Shown one piece after another: positions 21,535 through 29,916 of a stretch of DNA of 64,000 bases. The stretch comes from Dehalococcoidia bacterium. GTDB lineage: Bacteria > Chloroflexota > Dehalococcoidia > Lucifugimonadales > SHYT01. Position numbers and translations under genes: made by a program. Under the pieces are notes generated by a model, which saw nothing but the letters and a program-made list of their open reading frames with translations, was not told where the DNA came from and searched no databases. The first letter of the stretch is position 1, and the number at the start of each line of letters is the position of its first letter. The stretch is taken from assembly GCA_009693045.1 (NCBI GenBank), contig SHXZ01000007.1:1-64000 (forward strand). Reading direction: 5' to 3'.

Positions 21535-22512
21535 TTAGAGGCCAAAGTTTTCCTTCAGCGCCTGGATCACGCGCTCGGCGTTTGGGATGGCGAGCAGCTC
21601 TAGGTTGCGGGCGTAGGGCATCGGCACGTCTTCGCCGCCGACGTGGACGACTGGCCCGTCCAGGGAGTCAAACGCCTCCTGCTGGATGCGGTACGCCAGG
21701 TAGGCGCCGAACGCGCCGGTCTTCCAAGCCTCCTCAACGACGATGCAGCGGTGGGTCTTGGTGACCGACTCGGCGACGGTGGCGACGTCCAGGGGCCTGA
21801 GGCAGCGAAGGTCAATCACCTCGGCGTCCACGCCGCGCTTGGCGAGCTCGTCCGCGGCCTGCATGGCGACGTGGGCCATGCGGCTGTAGCCGACGAGGGT
21901 GACGTCCTTGCCGGGCCGGGCGATGCGGGCCTTGCCGAGCGGGATGGCGTACGGCTCGTCGGGCACCGCGCCGCGCAGCCCGTAGAGCAGCGCGTGCTCG
22001 CAGAAGAGGACGGGGTCTTGCTGTTTGAGGCAGGTGCGGAGTAGGCCGAGCGCGTCGGCGGGTGTTGACGGGTTGACGACGTAGAGGCCGGGCACGGAGG
22101 CGTACCAGCCCTCAAGGCTCTGGGAGTGGGTCGCGGCGAGGCCCGCGCCGCCGCCGGTGACGGTGCGGATGAGGAGCGGGACGTGGGATGCGCCCGCGGA
22201 CATGGTGCGGACCTTGACGGCGTGGTTGACGATCTGGTCCATGGCGAGGAGGCTGAAGTTGATGGTCATGAGCTCCACGATGGGCCGGAGGCCGCCCATG
22301 GCCGCGCCCACGCCCGCGCCGACGATGACGGACTCGGAGATGGGCGTGTCGCGGATGCGGTCCGGGCCGTACTTCTGGAGGAACCCCCGCGTGACGGCGT
22401 ACGCCCCGCCGTAGGCGCCGATGTCCTCGCCCATCATGAACACCTTGGGGTCGGCGTCCAGGGCCTCCTGAAGGCCCTGGGTGATCGCGTCGCGGAAGGT
22501 CATCTCAGGCAT
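21535..22512 (-). CDS. pdhB: Pyruvate dehydrogenase E1 component, beta subunit
   Basis: 325 residues, transketolase-like beta chain. It shows FRDAITQGLQEAL, the MGEDIGAYGGAYAVTRGF segment carrying the ThDP-activating Glu, RIRDTPISESVIVGAGVGAAM, the central GLAATHSQSLEGWYASVPGLYVVNP stretch and the C-terminal CIVVEEAWKTGAFGAYLAY. Pairs with pdhA upstream on the same strand; the two are separated by a 640-base repeat-rich spacer, so co-transcription is not assured. GGAGAGAAGCG precedes the ATG. Confidence 0.94.
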   Translation of the reverse strand: MPEMTFRDAITQGLQEALDADPKVFMMGEDIGAYGGAYAVTRGFLQKYGPDRIRDTPISESVIVGAGVGAAMGGLRPIVELMTINFSLLAMDQIVNHAVKVRTMSAGASHVPLLIRTVTGGGAGLAATHSQSLEGWYASVPGLYVVNPSTPADALGLLRTCLKQQDPVLFCEHALLYGLRGAVPDEPYAIPLGKARIARPGKDVTLVGYSRMAHVAMQAADELAKRGVDAEVIDLRCLRPLDVATVAESVTKTHRCIVVEEAWKTGAFGAYLAYRIQQEAFDSLDGPVVHVGGEDVPMPYARNLELLAIPNAERVIQALKENFGL

Positions 22513-23150
22513 CGCTTCTCTCCGACTGGGGGATGTTGCCCTGAATCTTTGCGCTGGGTGGTAACCGCCTGAACATGTTCTTGCTTGAGAAACTGTGGGT
22601 CAGGCGGAACGTCCCCCGCCCACCGCCAACTTAACCCCCTGGCCCCCTTCCCTGAATGGAAGGGGGAAACCATTTTGAGAGAGGGGCGGAGCCCCTCCCT
22701 TTGGGATCCTTCGACTCTGCTCAGGGCAGGCAGTGACCTCCCCTTGTGGCCGAAGCCCAACAACGTGGCCACAAAGCCGTGGGGATTGTCGGGGTAAGGC
22801 CGATCAGGTGCGAGACAAGGGTTGCGGAGCGCAGACCTTAGAGCGCCTAACAAAACTGTAATGTAGCTGGGGAAGACGCGTTTCACCTCTATCCTAACCT
22901 TCCCCCTCAAGGGGGAAGGGGCCTGTTCGGTCAATGATGAAGGTGTGGGCTTTTAGACGCCACGCACCTGCAGCGCTGGTTTTGTTATACCAATTTTGAT
23001 GAATGGCGGCGGTGAAGCCTCTAACCTCACCCCCTGCCCCACTCCATAAAATGGAGAGGGGTGCTGGTTCTCGCCGCACGCAGTAGCGTGATAGGACGCG
23101 GTGACTGTACGTATGCCGCCACCTTGTCTCGGAGTAGGTATTAGACGCTC
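22513..23150. repeat. 638-base pdhB-pdhA spacer made of dispersed repeats
   Basis: No gene seen. Family A hairpins lie at 22630-22668 (stem 22643-22651 / 22658-22666), 22891-22921 (stem 22898-22906 / 22911-22919) and 23022-23062. A CCTTCGACTCTGCTCAGGGCAGGC element lies at about 22709. The block 22836-22946 resembles 24232-24343 on the other side of pdhA. Confidence 0.75.
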
Positions 23151-24221
23151 TTATCGGTCTCCGGTTGCTTCTACGTCGCGGTAGAGGTCTGCGGGGTCTG
23201 GGTCGGGGCTTTGCTCGGCGAAGTCGACAGCCTGCTGCACGATTGCTTCCACGTCGTCCTCAATGCGCTTCAGATCGGCCTTGGGCGTCTTCGCTTCAAG
23301 CAACTGGGCTTTGAGGGCCGGGATGGGGTCCTTCTTCTCCCACTCTTTGAGCTCGTCCTGGGAGCGGTAGTTGACGGGGTCGGCCATGGAGTGGCCGCGG
23401 AAGCGGTAGGTGAGGGCTTCAAGGAGGAAGGGGCCGCGACCGCTGCGAACGATGCCGGCGGCCTCGCGCACCTGGCGATAGACCTCTTGGACGTTCATGC
23501 CGTCAATGTTCTTGGCCTGGATGCGGTAGTGCGCGGCGGTGGGGAAGACGTCGCGCCCGCCCGCGTAGGTCTGGTCAATGTGGCTGCCCATGCCGTAGAG
23601 GTTGTTCTCCAGGTAGAAGAGGACGGGGAGCTTCCAGAGCGCGGCGAGGTTGAGGGACTCGTGGAACTCGCCCTCGTTCAGGGCGCCGTCGCCGAAGAAG
23701 ACGACGGCAATGCGAGGCTGCTTGAGGTACTTGGCGGCGAGGGCGAGGCCGGTGGCGATGGGGAGCTGACCGCCGACGATGGCCCAGCCGCCCATGAAGC
23801 TCTTGGCGACGTCGAAGATGTGCATGGAGCCGCCCTTGCCTCGGCTGGTGCCGGTGGCCTTGCCGTAGAGCTCGGCCATGATGGCGTTGGGGTCGACGCC
23901 TCGGGCGAGGGCGTGGCCGTGGTCGCGGTAGTGGGTGACGATGTAGTCGTCAGGCTGGAGGGCGGCCATGGCGCCGACGGCGATGGCCTCCTCGCCGATG
24001 TAGAGGTGCAGGAAGCCGCGAATCTTGCCCTTGGTGTACTGCTCGGCGCTCCGCTCTTCAAAGCGCCGGATGAGGAGCATCTGGCGGTAGAAGTCTAGGA
24101 GCTGCTTGTGGGAGGGCTGTCCGTTAGCAATGATTGCGGCGGCCTCGGACGCGCGGAGCAGGCGGGAGGGGGCCTTGCCGTTCTGTGCGCTCTTGGCGCT
24201 CCGTGTTTGGTGCCTGGGCAT
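23151..24221 (-). CDS. pdhA: Pyruvate dehydrogenase E1 component, alpha subunit
   Basis: Thiamine-diphosphate subunit that decarboxylates pyruvate. The ThDP motif begins FFGDGALNEGEFHESLNLAA and ends ENN. Upstream are RRFEERSAEQY, GFLHLYIGEEAIAVG, HYRDHGHALARG and RGKGGSMHIF; the phospho-loop-like RFRGHSMADP is near the C-terminus. 356 residues, with a basic N-terminal lead of about 35. TAAGGAGAACCTGAC before the ATG gives a strong start. It follows lpdA on the same strand and is bracketed by two copies of a repeat of about 110 bases. Confidence 0.95.
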   Translation of the reverse strand: MPRHQTRSAKSAQNGKAPSRLLRASEAAAIIANGQPSHKQLLDFYRQMLLIRRFEERSAEQYTKGKIRGFLHLYIGEEAIAVGAMAALQPDDYIVTHYRDHGHALARGVDPNAIMAELYGKATGTSRGKGGSMHIFDVAKSFMGGWAIVGGQLPIATGLALAAKYLKQPRIAVVFFGDGALNEGEFHESLNLAALWKLPVLFYLENNLYGMGSHIDQTYAGGRDVFPTAAHYRIQAKNIDGMNVQEVYRQVREAAGIVRSGRGPFLLEALTYRFRGHSMADPVNYRSQDELKEWEKKDPIPALKAQLLEAKTPKADLKRIEDDVEAIVQQAVDFAEQSPDPDPADLYRDVEATGDR

Positions 24222-24803
24222 GTCAGGTTCTCCTTAGAGTGCTTAACAAAACTGGCATGAGGCTGAGAATGACACGTTTCACCCCCATCCTAACCTTCCC
24301 CTTCAAGGGGGGAAGGGACTTGCTTGCCGACCTATGAAGGTGTTACTTCGTGAAACGCGATGCATGAATCTATCCCAGAAATCGGCTGTGCAGCGGACAA
24401 GCCTCGGGTTCGGATGACTGGAAGCTGGTAGATCAGCGCTCTCCCCCTCATCCTAACCTTCTCCCACCAGGGGAGAAGGAATTTTTGGACTGCTTCAGGT
24501 CTCCTTAGCGGCCACGATGTCGGCGGAAGCGTGCGAGGGGCTCGTAGCAGTTCGCTTTGACAATCCCATACATTGTACTGAAGCATCACGTCATCCGCGT
24601 GCCAGGCCCTTTCGCTCCACAGGCCCTTCGCTCCGCTCAAGGGCAGGCTCTAACCCCTAAGCGCCTACGCTAAGGGGTTAGAGGCCTCAGCAAACCACAC
24701 CCTTCCTGCCCCACCGACCTAACCCTTAACCCCTAGCCCCTTCCCTAAAGGGAAGGGGACATCTCTGCTTTGGAGTTTGCAGCTCCTTCACGGCGAATTG
24801 GTC
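24222..24803. repeat. 582-base pdhA-lpdA spacer made of dispersed repeats
   Basis: No gene seen. Family A hairpins lie at 24286-24317, about 24441-24480 and 24717-24759 (stem 24737-24746 / 24749-24758, two-base loop). A GGCCCTTCGCTCCGCTCAAG element with GGGCAGGCTCTAA follows at about 24620. A TTGACA at 24557-24562 lacks a convincing -10 partner. Confidence 0.7.
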
Positions 24804-26180
24804 TTAGATGTGGATGGCCTCGCCGAACGCGGCCAGCGCGGCCTCCTTGACGGTCTCGGAGAGGGTGGGATGCGCGTGGGTGAGCCAGCCGACCTCGCGG
24901 GCAGTGCCTTCCAGCATCTTGGCCATGGAGAGCTCGGCGAGGAGCTCCGTGACCTCGGCGCCGATGAGGTGGGCGCCGATGATCTCGCCGTACTGCGCGT
25001 CCACGAGCACTTTGGCGAAGCCCTGCCGGTCGCCCAGGGCGAGGGCCTTGCCGCTGGCGAGCATGGGGAACTTTCCGACCTTGTAGGGACGCCCGGTCTG
25101 CTTGGCTTCCTCCTCGGTGAGGCCCCAGCTGGCGACTTGGGGCTGGCAGTAGACGGCGCGCGGCATGAGGGAGTAGTTCAGGGCCGGGACTTCTTTGCCG
25201 GCGAGGCGATCGGCCACTGCCACACCCTGCGCCGAGGCGACGTGGGCGAGGGCGAGCTTGCCGGTGACGTCGCCGATGGCGTAGATTTCCTTGGCGGACG
25301 TGCGCATGGCGTCATCCACTGCGATGAACCCGCGCTCCGCGGCCACGCCCGCGCTCTCCAGTCCGATTCCGTCGGTGTTGCCCTGGATGCCCACGCACAC
25401 GAGGACGAGGTCGCTGGTGAGGTCCTGCGCGCCCTTCGGCCCCTCAAGTGACAGCTTGACCGGCTGGCCTGCCGTGGACTTGGTGACCTTGGCGCCGGTC
25501 ATGACGGTGATGCCCTGCTGGGTGAAGGACTGCTCAAGGGCCTGGCTGACCTCGGCGTCGGCGGTGGGGAGCAGGCGCGGGAGCAGCTCGACGACGGTGA
25601 CCTTGACGCCGTAGGCGGCGTAGAGGTACGCGAACTCGCAGCCGGTTGCGCCGCCGCCGACGATGACGACGGACGAGGGGAGCTGCTTGAGTTCCAGGGC
25701 CTCGCGGCTGGTGATGATGGACTTGCCGTCCACGGCGAGCGATGGCAGGCCGCGGAAGCGGGCACCGGTGGCGATGATGATGGACTTTGCGCCGAGGGTG
25801 CCGCCGCCCTTCACCTCAACCCGGCCGTTGCCTTTGAGTAGCGCCGTGCCTTTGACGAGCGTGACCTTGTTCTTTTTCAGGAGGGATTCCACGCCTCGGG
25901 TGAGACGTTGGGCGATGTTGCGACTGCGGTCAATGGCCTTGCCGAAGTCAACGCGGAGGTTGTCGTAGGAGACGCCGTAGTCGGCGGCGTGCTTGAAGAG
26001 CGAGACGACCTCGGCGTTGCGGAGGAGGGCCTTGGAGGGGATGCAACCCCAGTTGAGGCAGACGCCGCCAACCTGGTCGCGCTCAACGACGGCGGTGCTG
26101 AGGCCAAGCTGGGCGGCGCGGATGGCGGCGACATAGCCGCCGGGCCCGGCGCCGACAATCACCAGGTCATAATCGGGCAT
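24804..26180 (-). CDS. lpdA: Dihydrolipoamide dehydrogenase (E3)
   Basis: FAD flavoenzyme reoxidising the lipoyl groups of the PDH complex. 458 residues: FAD motif VIVGAGPGGYVAAIRAAQLG, redox disulfide Cys41/Cys46 in GGVCLNWGCIPSK, NAD motif VVIVGGGATGCEFA, and the dimer-interface active-site HAHPTLSETVKEA near the end. The ATG at 26180 gives the canonical N-terminus; AGGAG is about 12 bases upstream. A TTGACA with a weak -10 element precedes it, so it probably heads transcription of the PDH cluster. Confidence 0.95.
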   Translation of the reverse strand: MPDYDLVIVGAGPGGYVAAIRAAQLGLSTAVVERDQVGGVCLNWGCIPSKALLRNAEVVSLFKHAADYGVSYDNLRVDFGKAIDRSRNIAQRLTRGVESLLKKNKVTLVKGTALLKGNGRVEVKGGGTLGAKSIIIATGARFRGLPSLAVDGKSIITSREALELKQLPSSVVIVGGGATGCEFAYLYAAYGVKVTVVELLPRLLPTADAEVSQALEQSFTQQGITVMTGAKVTKSTAGQPVKLSLEGPKGAQDLTSDLVLVCVGIQGNTDGIGLESAGVAAERGFIAVDDAMRTSAKEIYAIGDVTGKLALAHVASAQGVAVADRLAGKEVPALNYSLMPRAVYCQPQVASWGLTEEEAKQTGRPYKVGKFPMLASGKALALGDRQGFAKVLVDAQYGEIIGAHLIGAEVTELLAELSMAKMLEGTAREVGWLTHAHPTLSETVKEAALAAFGEAIHI

Positions 26181-26219
26181 GGGACGAACTGACTCCTGAG
26201 GGGTGACTGTCTGAGACTT

Positions 26220-26248
26220 ATCTAAGGCGCTTATTCGGCGATTGTCAA
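26220..26248 (-). promoter_or_regulatory. Predicted promoter of lpdA
   Basis: Minus-strand TTGACA (26248-26243), 17-base spacer, TTAGAT (26225-26220), about 40 bases before the lpdA start. The -35 is consensus; the -10 is weak. Confidence 0.45.
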
Positions 26249-26529
26249 GACGAATGGGGCGCAGGGCCATAGGGGATTGCCCTGCTCTGCTGATGCCTTG
26301 ACTGAGGGGCCGGCGCCCGCAGGGCCGGAAGGACTCGGATGACGGTGTTTCTCAACGCAAGTCCACGGAGGAGTCATGACTCCCGCTCATGGTTATTCAA
26401 GCTAGGCATGTTAGGCAATGTCGCCTGCCAAATGGATCAACGTTGGAGGCGGACAAACCGAGGATACCGGACGTTTTTCACAGGGACTGAATACCGCATC
26501 AAAGTGACCGGCGCGCTATGGAAGATGAA

Positions 26530-26557
26530 GAGGGCGGCCCCATACGAGACCGCCCTC
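26530..26557 (-). terminator. Hairpin downstream of the 84-residue hypothetical gene
   Basis: GAGGGCGG (26530-26537) pairs with CCGCCCTC (26550-26557) over 12 bases. On the minus strand it is followed by TTCATCTTCC, a poor T tract. The rest of 26181-26611 shows no gene. Confidence 0.4.
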
Positions 26558-26611
26558 ATTGGTCCGACCAGCTGGTCAGTTTCTACCTATTCGTCGCTGT
26601 TGTTGTAGGCG

Positions 26612-26866
26612 TCACGGCAAGACATCCCAGAATACCTTGTTTGCGCTGTTCTGAGCTGCTTTCGGCACCGCCTTTCCCTGATCAACCCCAGTGGGTAGCG
26701 CCTGAGCATCACCCGATAGGTTATATGCCTCCAACGCGCTCTTTGCACTCAGCATCGTGGCAACGTTCGTGCCGGAGAATGCCGCCTTGCCAGCTGCGAT
26801 CGCTCCGTTGTCGTTGGTGCCGAAGCTCTGCCGATTGAGCATGGTCGCCAGCAGTGGCTGTAGCAA
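26612..26866 (-). CDS. Small hypothetical protein or gene remnant
   Basis: 84 residues from a TTG start with AAGGA five bases upstream (an ATG occurs eight codons later). The sequence is Ala/Asn/Ser rich (GTNDNGAIAAGKAAFSGTN) with no recognised motif, signal peptide or membrane span. Composition is less GC-rich than the PDH genes. A hairpin follows the stop, which supports a transcription unit, but the protein may be the tail of a decayed gene. No function is proposed. Confidence 0.3.
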   Translation of the reverse strand: MLQPLLATMLNRQSFGTNDNGAIAAGKAAFSGTNVATMLSAKSALEAYNLSGDAQALPTGVDQGKAVPKAAQNSANKVFWDVLP

Positions 26867-26952
26867 CTGTATCCTTAATCCTCCCCCTCCAGGGGGAGGA
26901 GATTGCTTCCCAGCACCACTTCCAAAACTAACGGAATGTCAGAGGCACGACA

Positions 26953-27342
26953 CTACCGCTGCGCAGGGCGGAACCTGGGCAGGGAGATTTCCGGGGAGGC
27001 GTCTTCAAAGGTGGCTTCAAGGGGCATGTCAACGGGGAGCTTTGCCGGGTCGGGGTCGACGCCGATCAGGTTGCTCATCATGCGGACGCCGCCGTCCAGC
27101 TCGACGATGGCGATGACGTAGGGGGCCTGGCTTTCAAAGCATGGGGCCGGCCGGTGGTTGATGACATAACTATAAAGGTTGCCGCGTCCGTTGGCCTTGA
27201 CCCATTCCAGGCTGGATGACCAGCAGTTGGGGCAGACGGCGCGGGAGTAGAAGTGGAAGCGGCCGCAGTCCTTGCAGCGTGGGAGCATGAGCTCGTGGCG
27301 CTTGCAGGCGCTCAGTAGGGCTTGGTCTCGGGCGGTGGGCAC
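26953..27342 (-). CDS. DUF35-type OB-fold protein with zinc ribbon (probable 5' indel)
   Basis: Acyl-CoA-associated OB-fold protein of the kind that partners non-FadA thiolases. It has a rubredoxin-like zinc ribbon, CKDCGRFHFYSRAVCPNC, and an OB fold (LYSYVINHRPAP, then YVIAIVELDGGVRMMSNLIG). The in-frame GTG at 27342 gives 129 residues but has no ribosome site. A perfect site (AAGGAGG, five bases, GTG at 27377) lies just upstream in another frame and would give the expected N-terminus if the C6 run at 27363-27358 were C7. A one-base indel is therefore likely. The thiolase at 40113 may be its partner. Confidence 0.75.
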   Translation of the reverse strand: MPTARDQALLSACKRHELMLPRCKDCGRFHFYSRAVCPNCWSSSLEWVKANGRGNLYSYVINHRPAPCFESQAPYVIAIVELDGGVRMMSNLIGVDPDPAKLPVDMPLEATFEDASPEISLPRFRPAQR

Positions 27343-27457
27343 GGAGATGGGCTTGCTGGGGGGCGCTGCTGGACCACGGCGGCCTCCTTGGGGGAGGCGT
27401 TGGGCGCAGTCTAGTGGGTAGGAGTGTAGGGAGTCGGCAAGGCTTTTGCAGCATTGG

Positions 27458-27556
27458 TCCTCTTGCGTTGGTGTTGAGGGACGGTGGGACGCCCCGCCGA
27501 ACCCCGCCGACCTCACCCCTAACCGCTCTCCATGTGATGGAGAGCGGTTAGGGGTG
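27458..27556. repeat. Composite repeat ending in a perfect 20-bp family A hairpin
   Basis: Arm 27514-27533 pairs perfectly with 27537-27556 over a GTG loop (CACCCCTAACCGCTCTCCAT / ATGGAGAGCGGTTAGGGGTG). The preceding CTTGCGTTGGTGTTGAGGGA also precedes the hairpin at 44197-44237. It lies about 95 bases before the RlmD-Maf gene; the rest of 27343-27650 shows nothing else. Confidence 0.8.
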
Positions 27557-27650
27557 GACGACTGCTGCACCAGGAACGTGTATCCACATCAACGGAAGAG
27601 AACCCTCAGGACGAACGGGCGGCGGAACTGGCGGGTGCTATAGTAAACGT

Positions 27651-29591
27651 ATGACGACGCAGCAGCGCGGCACTGGAGTCGTTTGGCCCCTGGAACGCGG
27701 ACAGCGCTTGACGCTGAGTCTCGGGGCGATGGATGCGCTGGGGGAGTGCACGGCGGAGGTGGATGGCTTTCCGGTCCACGTGTTTGGCGGGATTCCGGGC
27801 GAGCAGGTGGTGGCGGAGGTCGTGCGGTGCTTCCGCGAGCGGGTGGAGGCGCGGGTGGTGGAGGTGCTGGCGCCGTCGCGGGACCGGGTAGATGCTCCCT
27901 GTCAGTATTTTTGGCCGTGCACGGGTTGCCAGTGGCAGCACGTCCGGTACGACCGACAGCTCGCGCTGAAGCAAGAGCTGCTGGCGCGCGCGCTTGCGGT
28001 TCACGAGCTTCCCGGTGGTTTGGGCAGCCTGCCGCTTTGGCCGACGCTGCCGTCTCCGCAGGGCCTTGGCTATCGGAACCACGCGCGGTTCACGATCGGG
28101 CCGGGCGGGAGCGTTGGGTACGTCAACCGGGCGACGCGGAGCTTCGTGAAGATTGACGAGTGCTTGCTGATGCACCCCGCGATCAACGGTGCGCTGGGCG
28201 CGTTGCAGGGCAACAGCGCGGAGACGAGCCAGATGGCGGTGCGGTACGGCGTGAGTACGGGCGAGGTGCTGGTGCAGCCGCGGATGCGGAATCCCGCGGT
28301 CGCCATCGCGACGGGGCAGGGCTCGTACAACGAGGCGGTGCTGGGACGCCGGTTCAGGGTGGCGTCGCCGTCGTTCTTCCAGGTGAACACGCGGCAGCTT
28401 GAGCGCGTGGTCACGCTGTTGCGGGCTCTTGTTCAGGCGACGGGGGTAGGGGCGAGGCATACTGAGGTAGGGGTGAGGCATGCCTCACCCCTACTGGTGG
28501 ACGCGTACGCGGGGGTGGGCACGTTTAGCGTGCTGCTGGCGGAACAGGTGGGGCGCGTGATCGGGATTGAGGAGTCATCGTCGGCGGTGAAGGACGCGCA
28601 GGAGAACGCGGCGGGGCTCGACAACGTGCGGTTCGTCCTGGGAAAGACGGAGGTCGTGCTGGCGCAGCTAACCGAGCGGCCCGACGTGCTGGTGCTGGAC
28701 CCTCCGAGGGCGGGGTGCCATCCGGACGCGCTGGCGGCGGTCAACCGGCTGGCGCCGGAGACGGTGCTGTACGTCTCGTGCGAGCCGGAGACGCTGGGGC
28801 GGGACCTGAAGGCGCTGCTGGCGGGCCCGTTTCGGCTGGCGGCGTTGTACCCGGTGGACATGTTCCCGCAGACGCACCACGTGGAGTGCCTGGCCGTGCT
28901 GAAGCGCGCGGCGGAGGGCACGAACGGGGCTACGAAGGCGCTGACCCTTGCGTCGGCGTCACCGAGGAGGCGGGAGCTGCTGCAGGCGTTCGGCGTGCGG
29001 TTCACGGTGGCGCCGTCGGCGGTGGACGAGGACGAGATGGACGACGCGGACGGGGCGGAGGCGTACGTTGGGGCGCTGGCGCTGGCGAAGGCGATGGACG
29101 TGGCCGTGTCCCAGGGCGGCGATGTGGTCGTCCTCGGCGCGGACACCACGGTGGTGGTTGACGGGAGGCGGCTCGGCAAGCCGGGATCCGCGGACGAGGC
29201 GCGGGCGATGCTGGTTGAGCTTCGCGGGAGGCGGCACGAGGTGCTGACGGGCGTGGCGCTGGTGGACGCTCGGAGCGGACGGCACAGGGTCCACGTTGAG
29301 CGGAGCCAGGTGTGGATGCGGGAGTATACGGACGCGGAGCTTGAGGCGTACGTGGCGACGGGCGGGCCGCTGGACAAGGCGGGCGGGTACGCGGTGCAGG
29401 ACAGGGTGTTCCATCCCGCCGAGCGGGTTGAGGGTTGTTACTTCAACGTGATGGGCCTGCCGGTGTGCCGCCTTGGGCCGCTGCTCGGCGAGTTTGGGGT
29501 GGCGTCGCCGACGGGCGCGTTGCAGACGGGCGACGGGGCGTGCAGGGTGTGCCATCTGTGGGCGCCTGGCGCAGTTGGGGAGTCTGTGTGA
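27651..29591 (+). CDS. Fusion: 23S rRNA (uracil-5-)-methyltransferase RlmD-like + Maf/YhdE nucleotide pyrophosphatase
   Basis: One uninterrupted 646-codon frame encodes two complete enzymes. Residues 1 to about 425 are a TrmA/RlmD-family methyltransferase: TRAM-like start, 4Fe-4S cysteines 84, 90, 93 and 171, SAM loop DAYAGVGTF, DPPRAGC, nucleophile Cys377 in YVSCEPETL, and HHVECLAVL with the base Glu. From residue 431 to about 620 lies a Maf domain: TLASASPRRRELL, GADTTVVVDGRRLGKP, GGPLDKAGGYAVQD and FNVMGLPVCRL. Maf proteins are NTP pyrophosphatases acting on modified or canonical nucleotides. A repeat-derived segment (about residues 266-282) precedes the SAM loop. tatA starts two bases after the stop. 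Confidence 0.88.
   Translation: MTTQQRGTGVVWPLERGQRLTLSLGAMDALGECTAEVDGFPVHVFGGIPGEQVVAEVVRCFRERVEARVVEVLAPSRDRVDAPCQYFWPCTGCQWQHVRYDRQLALKQELLARALAVHELPGGLGSLPLWPTLPSPQGLGYRNHARFTIGPGGSVGYVNRATRSFVKIDECLLMHPAINGALGALQGNSAETSQMAVRYGVSTGEVLVQPRMRNPAVAIATGQGSYNEAVLGRRFRVASPSFFQVNTRQLERVVTLLRALVQATGVGARHTEVGVRHASPLLVDAYAGVGTFSVLLAEQVGRVIGIEESSSAVKDAQENAAGLDNVRFVLGKTEVVLAQLTERPDVLVLDPPRAGCHPDALAAVNRLAPETVLYVSCEPETLGRDLKALLAGPFRLAALYPVDMFPQTHHVECLAVLKRAAEGTNGATKALTLASASPRRRELLQAFGVRFTVAPSAVDEDEMDDADGAEAYVGALALAKAMDVAVSQGGDVVVLGADTTVVVDGRRLGKPGSADEARAMLVELRGRRHEVLTGVALVDARSGRHRVHVERSQVWMREYTDAELEAYVATGGPLDKAGGYAVQDRVFHPAERVEGCYFNVMGLPVCRLGPLLGEFGVASPTGALQTGDGACRVCHLWAPGAVGESV
28446..28494. repeat. 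28-bp perfect palindrome and partial copy inside the methyltransferase domain
   Basis: GTAGGGGTGAGGCA (28467-28480) is followed at once by its complement TGCCTCACCCCTAC (28481-28494). A partial copy GTAGGGGCGAGGCAT lies at 28446-28460. The insert is in frame and encodes GARHTEVGVRHASPL. Related strings occur at about 37630 and 39570. Confidence 0.8.
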
Positions 29592-29592
29592 C

Positions 29593-29916
29593 GTGAACAT
29601 CTTTGGTATCGGCCCGATGGAGCTGCTGATCGTCTTTGCGCTCGCTTTTCTGTTGCTGGGGCCCGCGCGGATGGGGAGCACGGCGCGCAAGCTGGGCGGC
29701 TTCGTGAAGGAGGCGCGGAAGGTGACGGAAGGGCTGCCGAAGACGCTGGACGACCTGGCGCGCTCGGCAGAGGCGCCGGAGAAGAGCGATCCGAGGGCGC
29801 TGGCGAAGCGACCGGACTCGCCGGACGAGGGGCCCGCGCCCTGGCGGCCCGGTGGGTCTGAGCCTGAGGGGAAGGCATCGCCGCCGCTGTCGCCCAAGAA
29901 GCCGGACGATGCCTGA
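29593..29916 (+). CDS. Sec-independent translocase TatA/TatB-family protein
   Basis: 107 residues: N-terminal membrane helix (MELLIVFALAFLLLGPARM) with the Gly-Pro hinge, an amphipathic helix (RKLGGFVKEARKVTEGL) and a charged Pro-rich tail. This is the TatA/B topology. The position before tatC and the long tail fit TatB better than TatA, but the Glu at position 9 and hinge do not decide it. The GTG at 29593 lies two bases after the RlmD-Maf stop, and the stop overlaps the tatC start, so translation is coupled. Confidence 0.85.
   Translation: MNIFGIGPMELLIVFALAFLLLGPARMGSTARKLGGFVKEARKVTEGLPKTLDDLARSAEAPEKSDPRALAKRPDSPDEGPAPWRPGGSEPEGKASPPLSPKKPDDA

Noticed and set aside
24557-24585. Promoter with consensus TTGACA
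   Set aside because: No -10 element at a workable distance, and the next plus-strand gene is far away.
26339-26608. Plus-strand 89-codon frame (MTVFLNASPRRSHDSR...)
   Set aside because: No ribosome site, no recognisable domain, and it crosses the hairpin at 26530.
27343-27570. 205-residue version of the DUF35 protein
   Set aside because: The extension is translated hairpin and repeat sequence without family similarity.
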